DNA from: Bacteroidota bacterium
GTDB lineage: Bacteria; Bacteroidota; Bacteroidia; UBA7662; CANHCV01
Direction of reading: 5' to 3'
DNA length: 18,692 bases
NCBI GenBank assembly: GCA_027488715.1
Contig: JAIYBD010000256.1
Location: 1 to 18,692, forward strand
Shown piece by piece: positions 1 through 6,184 of the stretch. A model generated the notes under the pieces. The model was not told the origin of the DNA, made no database searches, and saw nothing but the letters and a program-made list of their open reading frames with translations. The position numbers were made by a program, and so were the translations under genes. Numbering within the stretch: position 1 is the first letter of the stretch; each line of letters starts with the position of its first letter.

Positions 1-80
1 ATCTTCAGCTTTTCTTCATCAGTTAAGAACAATTTACCATTCTTAAATTGGCCTAATAAAGGTTTAAATAATCTTTCCAT
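1..80 (-). CDS. 5' end of an unrecognised gene
   Basis: The minus strand has an ATG at 80..78 that opens a frame running off the left edge, 26 codons long here. The visible start is MERLFKPLLGQF followed by a Lys-rich stretch and LTDEEKLK. An in-frame TAG lies eight codons upstream, so this ATG is the first possible one. A near-match to the Bacteroidota -7 box (TAGGTTTA, 104..97) sits at a sensible distance. No signal peptide or domain can be recognised in so short a piece. The charged, amphipathic look would suit many soluble proteins and I do not assign a function. Confidence 0.5.
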   Translation of the reverse strand, partial: MERLFKPLLGQFKNGKLFLTDEEKLK

Positions 81-96
81 AGGTTCTTTTTTGGTG

Positions 97-104
97 TAAA
101 CCTA
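97..104 (-). promoter_or_regulatory. Possible -7 box for the left-edge gene
   Basis: On the minus strand TAGGTTTA matches 7 of 8 positions of TAnnTTTG and ends 16 nt before the ATG at 80. No clear -33 TTG was found, so support is weak. Confidence 0.3.
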
Positions 105-119
105 TTTCAGGACGAGACA

Positions 120-206
120 GCCCCCGTTTGCGAAGGGTAGCCCCCGTTTCCTCGTACTTTGGTTTTGTTTTCGACAACAATATTTGCCCCCGTTTGCAAC
201 AACGGG
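120..206 (+). repeat. Cluster of GCCCCCGTTT repeats with a hairpin
   Basis: GCCCCCGTTT occurs three times (120-129, 140-149, 186-195). The first two are 20 nt apart, separated by GCGAAGGGTA. The third overlaps an inverted repeat, CCCGTT (189-194) and AACGGG (201-206), with a 6-nt loop. The string CGAAGGGTAGCCCCCGTTT (131-149) recurs with one mismatch at 15491-15509, and GGTAGCCCCCGTTTGC recurs with one mismatch on the other strand at 15311-15326. It is therefore a dispersed intergenic repeat rather than gene-specific regulation. I see no coding capacity in 81-317. Confidence 0.6.
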
Positions 207-236
207 TGATCCCTGAATTTTTCCATGAACTTCCCA

Positions 237-264
237 TTGGGATCAACACTCAGGTTGATCCCAA
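237..264. repeat. Perfect 11-bp inverted repeat
   Basis: TTGGGATCAAC (237-247) is the exact reverse complement of GTTGATCCCAA (254-264), separated by the 6-nt loop ACTCAG. No T-run follows on either strand, so it is not a normal intrinsic terminator. It lies 31 nt upstream of the -7 box of the lipoprotein gene, where an operator could sit. It could equally be the stem of a mobile intergenic repeat. Confidence 0.6.
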
Positions 265-294
265 CAACCCAACCCCAAATTAAATTCCTTACCC

Positions 295-302
295 TATATT
301 TG
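295..302 (+). promoter_or_regulatory. -7 promoter box of the lipoprotein gene
   Basis: TATATTTG is a full match to the Bacteroidota -7 consensus TAnnTTTG. The ATG follows 15 nt later, so the predicted 5' leader is only about 8 nt. I found no convincing -33 TTTG. Confidence 0.5.
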
Positions 303-317
303 TAAAAAATCGATAGA

Positions 318-800
318 ATGAAATTCATTTTAACCCTCTTACTTCTATCTTTTTCTTTGGTTCAATGCAATGTTCCTCAGAAAGAGTCGTCAACATCCGT
401 TTCATCGGAGCAAAAAAAGGAGCTCACTCCAACGCAAGAATCGGAAAGTGCTTCGGTGGAACCCTGCATTGGTCATCAAGATTGCATTGTGGAAGTGCGT
501 AAATTGGTTCGCGGAGCCGGTTGGGAAATTGCCAACGAGCAGTACGACGGAGAGGGCATTTTTTACATTGATGCCTTTCAATATGGCACCGATAACCTCA
601 TTCACGTGAGTTACCAAATGGACTGTAATTGCAAACCCATCGATATTAAAATTAATCCGGGAATGGGAGGAAGTGTGGGTGGATCCACAGGAACATTCCA
701 CCGCTGCGGAGATAAATGGGATGGAAAAACCTTGTTTGAAGGCGGAATTTACGGCAATTATTGCTCGGAAAAGTGCTATGCCATGAACTACCCCAATTGA
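318..800 (+). CDS. Small cysteine-rich lipoprotein, function unknown
   Basis: This 160-residue protein opens with a short Lys-containing n-region, a Leu-rich core and the lipobox LVQC, so cleavage before Cys17 and lipid anchoring are expected. Residues 18-48 are a Ser/Glu/Thr/Lys-rich spacer of the kind that tethers a domain to a membrane. The folded part (49-160) has seven cysteines (50, 56, 103, 105, 130, 149, 153), mostly in close pairs (CIGHQDC, CNC, CSEKC), and a Gly-rich GMGGSVGGSTG stretch. This suggests disulfides in the periplasm or on the surface. I recognise no named family. The gene stands alone between a promoter box at 295-302 and a terminator at 842-863, convergent with the flippase gene. 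The ATG at 318 is favoured because the signal sequence begins there. Confidence 0.8.
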   Translation: MKFILTLLLLSFSLVQCNVPQKESSTSVSSEQKKELTPTQESESASVEPCIGHQDCIVEVRKLVRGAGWEIANEQYDGEGIFYIDAFQYGTDNLIHVSYQMDCNCKPIDIKINPGMGGSVGGSTGTFHRCGDKWDGKTLFEGGIYGNYCSEKCYAMNYPN

Positions 801-841
801 GATAAAAAAATCGAATCCTCCCTATTCACGTTAGGAAATAC

Positions 842-863
842 AACCCATTCATCTGGGTTTTTT
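842..863 (+). terminator. Intrinsic terminator of the lipoprotein gene
   Basis: AACCCA (842-847), loop TTCATC and TGGGTT (854-859) form a 6-bp stem running into six T (858-863). It lies 41 nt after the lipoprotein stop. Confidence 0.7.
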
Positions 864-1154
864 ACTAATTTTTTCATCACCAACCCTTCAAGATCGCACC
901 CTTCAGTTTCTTTCCAAAATTGGAAACGTTTGAAACGGCTCTATCCCTTAACTTTACTTCCGGGGAGGGGTGGGACTTTGTCCCCGGTTTCTTTTAGTCT
1001 GATCGAAGGATGGTTCCTGAGCCGATCCCTGAGGATTCTCATTTAGGTTTGCATTACCGATTAAACCCGGGGTTATTGGTGATCGAAGGGAGAAGGAAGG
1101 TTTTCAATCCTTCACAAAATGAATCGGAACAATTTCCTGATTTAAAGAGGTTTC
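864..1154. other. Non-coding gap with dispersed repeats
   Basis: No supportable gene lies between the terminator and the 3' end of the flippase gene. A frame crossing 1010-1300 runs antisense into the flippase and is not credible. The gap holds the long repeat at 916-993 and a degenerate CCTGAGCC/GAAGGATGG tract at 1004-1036 that resembles the 24-bp units at 15189 and 15762. I see no clear terminator for the minus-strand flippase gene. Confidence 0.5.
916..993 (+). repeat. Dispersed intergenic repeat, copy A
   Basis: From AAAATTGGAAACGTTTGAAA to the run GGGGAGGGGTG, and then to GTCCCC, this stretch of about 70 bp matches 15592-15660 with only a few substitutions and a 2-nt gap. The next block, GTCCCCGGTTTCTT (980-993), recurs exactly at 15821-15834. 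In copy A the two blocks are contiguous. In copy B they lie about 160 nt apart, with the 24-bp tandem units between them. Confidence 0.75.
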
Positions 1155-2417
1155 TTATCCCTTCTTCACCCGATTCCTATAAAACAAAAAGGCGTCAACA
1201 CCTACCAACAACAAATCAACCCCATGGGCCAAAACGCTGGCCCAAGAAGCTCCAACAATGCCATACTGCGGAATCCAAACTGCATTGGCCACGATGTTAA
1301 CGATCACCGCCACCACCCAGTAGCCAATAATTCTCCATGGTAGTCCGGTGGCGTTAAACACCTGCACCACCACAATTTGAAGCCAAAGTAAATAACGACT
1401 CAGGATAAGTATTTTCAACGGTTCCTCGGCGGGAACAAAGGCTTTTCCAAATAGCAATTCAATGCCCCAACCGCCAAGAAGCCAGGTGCCAAAAACAACA
1501 AATGCCATTAGAAAGGCGGTGTTTTTTAAAACCCTGCCATTAAGACGAAAGATTTCGGCGAGGTTTTCGGTGCCGCTCAGGCGGGGCATCAAAATGGCTG
1601 CGATGGCCACACCCACAAATCCGGCATAATCAACCAACAAGGTGGCTGTGCTGTAATACCCCAATTGCTCCTTACCTACGTAAAAATCCACCATGAACAC
1701 ATCGGCTTTGATCACCACAAAAGCAAAAAAGGCGCTGAGGTAGGCCCTGAAACTATATCCCGATTGTTCTTTCAGAAGAGGAAGTGAAAATTTCCACCTT
1801 CCGTGCTGTTCGGCTTTCATCTTCCGAAACATCCACCAAAGGCTACCCAGTTGTTCGATGGATACTGCCACCAGCAAAGTGTTGATATTCACCACTTTTC
1901 CCAGCCAAAGTCCCATCATGACCACGAAGTACACCAAACGAAGAGCCACCTCGGTTACGTTGATCAGTTTGAACCACTCCATGCCTTGAGCCACGGCTTT
2001 CCAAAGCATCCCCAAAAGTTGAGTGGGAATGGTTAGTACAATGAGAAAGATTTCGAGGTACGAAAATTGGATGATGTTGGGAAATAGAACTTTGGAACCC
2101 CATAAACTCAACAAAGAAATGGCACCAATGAGCGCACTGATGTAGGCCGAATTGGCCGCAATGCTACCCATTTGGCTCCGATTCTTGGCCGTGAAATAGG
2201 TGTTGGAAGCATGAAATCCCAAGGTCCCAAATTGCACGGCAAAACTCGAAATGGCCAAAGCCTTGGCATAAACACCCCGCAATTCGGGCCCCAACGTTCG
2301 CATGATGATGATGCTGGTCGCAACACCAATGCCAATGAAAAGCACCTTCGAAACCACGGTGTGAACCACGTTTCGAAAGAAATCAAGCTGAGTGATGGAT
2401 TTAATCTTGGCCTTCAA
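1155..2417 (-). CDS. Oligosaccharide flippase-like membrane protein (Wzx/MATE-like)
   Basis: This 420-residue protein is hydrophobic throughout, with roughly a dozen membrane segments separated by short charged loops. Features typical of polysaccharide flippases are the early TLGPELRGVYAKALA stretch after the first helix and the late YGIVGASWASVLAHG stretch before the last helices. Such proteins move lipid-linked sugars across the inner membrane. The cargo cannot be told here because no glycosyltransferase or polymerase gene is adjacent. The start is TTG at 2417: a TAA lies six codons upstream in frame, and the next in-frame ATG (IIIMRTLG) would remove the first helix. It begins 26 nt after the carB stop, so it is probably co-transcribed and possibly coupled with carB. 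The family is fairly sure, the substrate unknown. Confidence 0.82.
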   Translation of the reverse strand: MKAKIKSITQLDFFRNVVHTVVSKVLFIGIGVATSIIIMRTLGPELRGVYAKALAISSFAVQFGTLGFHASNTYFTAKNRSQMGSIAANSAYISALIGAISLLSLWGSKVLFPNIIQFSYLEIFLIVLTIPTQLLGMLWKAVAQGMEWFKLINVTEVALRLVYFVVMMGLWLGKVVNINTLLVAVSIEQLGSLWWMFRKMKAEQHGRWKFSLPLLKEQSGYSFRAYLSAFFAFVVIKADVFMVDFYVGKEQLGYYSTATLLVDYAGFVGVAIAAILMPRLSGTENLAEIFRLNGRVLKNTAFLMAFVVFGTWLLGGWGIELLFGKAFVPAEEPLKILILSRYLLWLQIVVVQVFNATGLPWRIIGYWVVAVIVNIVANAVWIPQYGIVGASWASVLAHGVDLLLVGVDAFLFYRNRVKKG

Positions 2418-2443
2418 CCGATGGGTTTTTGCTTAAAGATACA

Positions 2444-5263
2444 TCATTTGCTGAGGTACATGCTTCGGCGTTTGTACAAATCGCGGAAGTAGGGATCTTT
2501 CAAATCTTTGATGAAACGGATGGCTTCGCCGGTCGATTTCATTTCCGGTCCTAATTCCTTATTCACATTTTGGAATTTATTGAACGAGAAAACGGGTTCC
2601 TTGATGGCGAATCCTTTTTGCTTAGGAGTAATGGTGAAGTCGGTTAATTTGTGCGTGCCCAACATCACCTTGGTAGCAATATTTACGTAAGGAACATCGT
2701 ATGCTTTGGCAATGAAAGGAACCGTTCTCGATGCACGAGGATTCGCCTCAATCACATAAACGATTTCATTTTTGATGGCAAACTGAACGTTCATCAAACC
2801 GCGAATGTTCAAGGCTCGAGCTAATTTCTTGGTGTAATCTGCAATTTGATCAACCACAAATTGACTAAGACCGTAAGCCGGCAAAACCGAGTGGGAATCT
2901 CCAGAGTGAATTCCTGCCGGCTCAATGTGCTCCATAATGCCACAAATGTGCACGTTTTCTCCATCACAAATGCAATCGGCTTCGGCTTCCATCGCTCGAT
3001 CCAAGAAATGATCAATCAAAACGCGATTGTCGGGCATGGTTCTGAAAATCTTCAATACGGCCTTTTCCAATTCTTCATCGTTGATCACAATGCTCATGCC
3101 TTGTCCACCCAAAACATAACTTGGACGTACCAAAACGGGGTAACCCACCTCGTTGGCAATTTCAAGGGCTTCGTCGGCCGTATTCGCTACACCGTAATTG
3201 GGATATGGGATTTCTAATTCCTTCAATAAATCCGAAAAACGGCCACGGTCTTCGGCCAAATCCATGTTTTCATAAGATGTGCCAATGATTTTGATGCCGT
3301 GATCGCGTAACTTTTCAGATAATTTCAAAGCGGTTTGACCACCCAATTGCACAATCACCCCTTCGGGCTTTTCATGTTCGATGATGTCGAGCAAATGTTC
3401 CCAAAATACCGGTTCGAAGTACAATTTATCGGCCATATCGAAATCGGTCGAAACGGTTTCGGGATTACAATTCACCATGATGGCTTCGTATCCCACTTCC
3501 CGTGCAGCCAAGAGTCCGTGAACACAGCTGTAATCGAACTCAATTCCTTGGCCAATGCGGTTCGGCCCAGAACCTAAGACAATGATTTTCTTTTTATCCG
3601 ATGAGATACTCTCGTTTTCGTGATCGTAGGTACTGTAGAAGTACGGTGTTTGTGCTTCAAATTCGGCAGCACACGTATCTACCATTTTCCAAACCCGATT
3701 CAAACCCAATTCTTTTCTGCGGGCACGAACTTGCTCTTCCGTTACTTCAGGGCCCAATAAATAGGCCAGTTGAACGTCAGAAAATCCGTTTCTCTTCATT
3801 TCTAACATCAAATCGTAAGGAACGGCATTGAGCGGATAACGACGAACCTCTTGCTCCAAATCGTGCAAGTTTTTAAGTTGCTTCAGGAACCAAGGGTCGA
3901 TCAACGTTGCTTTGAAGATGGATTTCGTTGGAACTCCCAAGTCGATGGCATCTTTGATATGGAAAAGGCGATCCCAACTTGGATTTTGTAGAGATTCCAT
4001 GATCACTTCCAATTTGGAGATGGAATGACCGTCAGCACCTAAACCGCTTCGTTTAATTTCAAGTGATTGGATGGCTTTTTGAAGCGCTTCGTTGAAACTT
4101 CTTCCAATGCCCATTACCTCGCCAACGGATTTCATTTGCAAACCTAAGGTGCGGTCTGCTCCCACGAATTTGTCGAAATTCCATTTTGGGATTTTTACGA
4201 TGACGTAATCGAGGGTGGGTTCGAAGAAGGCAGAAGTGGTTTTGGTGATTTGGTTTCTCAATTCATCCAAATTGTACCCGATGGCCAATTTGGCTGCAAT
4301 TTTCGCGATGGGATAACCGGTTGCTTTGGAAGCCAAGGCCGAAGAACGACTCACCCGCGGATTGATTTCGATGGCGATGAGTTCTTCGTTTTCGGGATTC
4401 ATGGCGAACTGAACGTTACAACCTCCGGCGAAGTTTCCAATGCCGCGCATCATTTGGATGGAGAGATCCCGCATTTTTTGGAAAGCGGTATCGGAAAGCG
4501 TCATGGCCGGAGCAACGGTAATGGAGTCGCCGGTATGAATGCCCATCGGATCGAAGTTCTCGATGGTACAAATGATGCAAACGTTGTTTTTATTGTCGCG
4601 AAGAAGCTCTAATTCGTATTCTTTCCATCCCAGAACGGCTTGTTCTACCAAGACTTCGTGGGTTGGAGAAGCGTCGAGACCGCGTTGCAAGGCGGCTTCA
4701 AATTCTTCTTTTCGGTGAACGAATCCGCCGCCGGTGCCGCCCAAGGTAAACGATGGACGAATCACCAAAGGATATCCGATTCGTTCGGCGGCTTCTTTTC
4801 CTTCCAAAAAGGAGTTGGCAATTTCCGATTTCGCCACGCCAATGCCCATGTCGATCATGAGTTGGCGGAATTTTTCTCGATTTTCGGTGGTCTCGATGGC
4901 ATCAACATCTACCCCAATCATGCGTACGCCGAACTCTTCCCAAAGTCCAATTTCTTGGGCTTCGATAGCGAGGTTCAAGGCCGTTTGTCCGCCCATGGTG
5001 GGAAGTACAGCATCAATTTGGCGCTCTTCCAAAATGGTGCGTAAGGATTCTACATTGAGGGGAAGGAGGTAAACGTGATCGGCGGTCACCGGATCGGTCA
5101 TGATGGTAGCTGGATTGGAATTGATGAGGGATACTTCAATTCCTTCTTCTTTAAGGGAGCGAGCGGCTTGAGAGCCGGAATAATCGAATTCGCAAGCTTG
5201 ACCGATGATAATGGGACCGGAACCAATGATGAGGACCGATTTGATCGAGAGATCTTTTGGCAT
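2444..5263 (-). CDS. carB: Carbamoyl-phosphate synthase large subunit, no allosteric domain
   Basis: CarB makes carbamoyl phosphate from bicarbonate, ATP and ammonia passed from CarA, feeding pyrimidine and arginine synthesis. Both homologous halves are clear. The first has GSGPIIIGQACEFDYSG (residues 14-30), the ATP-grasp stretch RPSFTLGGTGGGF (169-181) and EINPRVSRSSA (299-309). The second has GSGPNRIGQGIEFDYSCVHG (564-583), RPSYVLGGQGMS and EANPRASRTVPF. The protein is 939 residues and ends at DPYFRDLYKRRSMYLSK. The roughly 130-residue C-terminal MGS-like domain of the 1073-residue E. coli enzyme is therefore absent. I believe this short form is common in Flavobacteriia. Both ATP sites look intact. 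carA is not in the window. A TATCTTTG box precedes the ATG, giving it its own promoter downstream of the phosphorylase gene. Confidence 0.96.
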   Translation of the reverse strand: MPKDLSIKSVLIIGSGPIIIGQACEFDYSGSQAARSLKEEGIEVSLINSNPATIMTDPVTADHVYLLPLNVESLRTILEERQIDAVLPTMGGQTALNLAIEAQEIGLWEEFGVRMIGVDVDAIETTENREKFRQLMIDMGIGVAKSEIANSFLEGKEAAERIGYPLVIRPSFTLGGTGGGFVHRKEEFEAALQRGLDASPTHEVLVEQAVLGWKEYELELLRDNKNNVCIICTIENFDPMGIHTGDSITVAPAMTLSDTAFQKMRDLSIQMMRGIGNFAGGCNVQFAMNPENEELIAIEINPRVSRSSALASKATGYPIAKIAAKLAIGYNLDELRNQITKTTSAFFEPTLDYVIVKIPKWNFDKFVGADRTLGLQMKSVGEVMGIGRSFNEALQKAIQSLEIKRSGLGADGHSISKLEVIMESLQNPSWDRLFHIKDAIDLGVPTKSIFKATLIDPWFLKQLKNLHDLEQEVRRYPLNAVPYDLMLEMKRNGFSDVQLAYLLGPEVTEEQVRARRKELGLNRVWKMVDTCAAEFEAQTPYFYSTYDHENESISSDKKKIIVLGSGPNRIGQGIEFDYSCVHGLLAAREVGYEAIMVNCNPETVSTDFDMADKLYFEPVFWEHLLDIIEHEKPEGVIVQLGGQTALKLSEKLRDHGIKIIGTSYENMDLAEDRGRFSDLLKELEIPYPNYGVANTADEALEIANEVGYPVLVRPSYVLGGQGMSIVINDEELEKAVLKIFRTMPDNRVLIDHFLDRAMEAEADCICDGENVHICGIMEHIEPAGIHSGDSHSVLPAYGLSQFVVDQIADYTKKLARALNIRGLMNVQFAIKNEIVYVIEANPRASRTVPFIAKAYDVPYVNIATKVMLGTHKLTDFTITPKQKGFAIKEPVFSFNKFQNVNKELGPEMKSTGEAIRFIKDLKDPYFRDLYKRRSMYLSK

Positions 5264-5277
5264 GAAAAAAAGTTTTG

Positions 5278-5285
5278 CAAAGATA
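5278..5285 (-). promoter_or_regulatory. carB: -7 promoter box of carB
   Basis: On the minus strand TATCTTTG is a full match to TAnnTTTG, 14 nt before the carB ATG, within the 72-nt gap after the phosphorylase gene. No obvious -33 TTG accompanies it. It supports a separate carB-flippase transcript. Confidence 0.5.
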
Positions 5286-5335
5286 GCACGAAAATCGGCT
5301 TAGGGAAGAGGGGAATTTGGGGAAATCGAGATGGA

Positions 5336-6184
5336 TTATCCCAACTCACCCAACACCCGTTCAATCATGCTTCGCACAACGCTTTCGGGGTTGGGATGAA
5401 ACGTTCCCAATTGCCGATTGGCTAAAATAGCACTGTAGCTAGCCGCTTGGTGACCCATCAATTTGGAAAGTCCTAAAATACCCGATGTTTCCATTTCAAA
5501 ATTGGTAATTCTTCGGTCGTTCCAGCTGAATTTCGCCATCTCTTGGAGGAAGTTTTTGGTTCGGGTTGGCGCCATCATTTGCCGGCCTTGAGGCGCGTAA
5601 AATCCATTGCAGGTAACCGTAATGCCGGCAACATCTGCCAGATTTCTCCATCGTTCATGATTTAACGATGCTTCCACCGCATAGGGCAAGGCAACACCGC
5701 TTATGCTATCGACCTGAACCGAAAAGGCTTTTGCCAACGATGCTTCTTGAACATCGGCCTCCCAATCGTAAAAATTCATCAATCCTTCGGTGCCGATGGC
5801 AAATTCAGAAAACACCAAGGTGCCCACCGGCAACGTCTCGTTCACACTTCCACTGGTGCCCAACCGAATGATGCGAAGCGATTTGCGCTGAGCCCGCTCC
5901 TCATTCACCAAAACATCCAATTCGTTCAAAACGATATCGATGTTATCGGTGCCGATGCCCGTAGAAATAACGGCTAAATCGGTGGCGCCAATGCGGCCGA
6001 GGTGGGTATGAAACTCTCGGGCGTGGATGCGATCGGAAACCTCATCGAATAAGGCACTAACTTTGGGAACCCGCTCCGGATCTCCTACCAATAAAATGGT
6101 ATCGGGAACTTGGTGCGGGTGAAGATGAAGGTGGTAAATGCTCCCATCCTCATTCAAGATTTTTTCGGAAGGGGCGAAACTCAC
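5336..6184 (-). CDS. Nucleoside phosphorylase, uridine phosphorylase-like
   Basis: This 282-residue soluble enzyme belongs to the PNP/UDP phosphorylase family, which splits nucleosides with phosphate into free base and ribose 1-phosphate. Visible marks are the phosphate-loop GDPERV (34-39), GTSGS (109-113), FYAPQGRQ (195-202) and NFEMETSG (228-235). The Gln-x-Arg in PQGRQ is the arrangement used by uridine phosphorylases to read uracil, so uridine is the likelier substrate. That assignment is inference. The start is GTG at 6184, which overlaps the TGA of the upstream peptidase gene as GTGA, so translation is probably coupled. No in-frame ATG exists near the N-terminus, and the EKILNEDGSIYHL opening fits family members. 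It lies directly upstream of carB, so two pyrimidine genes are side by side. Confidence 0.88.
   Translation of the reverse strand: MSFAPSEKILNEDGSIYHLHLHPHQVPDTILLVGDPERVPKVSALFDEVSDRIHAREFHTHLGRIGATDLAVISTGIGTDNIDIVLNELDVLVNEERAQRKSLRIIRLGTSGSVNETLPVGTLVFSEFAIGTEGLMNFYDWEADVQEASLAKAFSVQVDSISGVALPYAVEASLNHERWRNLADVAGITVTCNGFYAPQGRQMMAPTRTKNFLQEMAKFSWNDRRITNFEMETSGILGLSKLMGHQAASYSAILANRQLGTFHPNPESVVRSMIERVLGELG

Noticed and set aside
1010..1300. 96-codon plus-strand frame after the lipoprotein
   Set aside because: It begins in repeat sequence and runs antisense into the 3' end of the flippase gene.
4734..5072. Plus-strand frames opposite carB
   Set aside because: They are shadows of the highly conserved carB sequence, without independent support.
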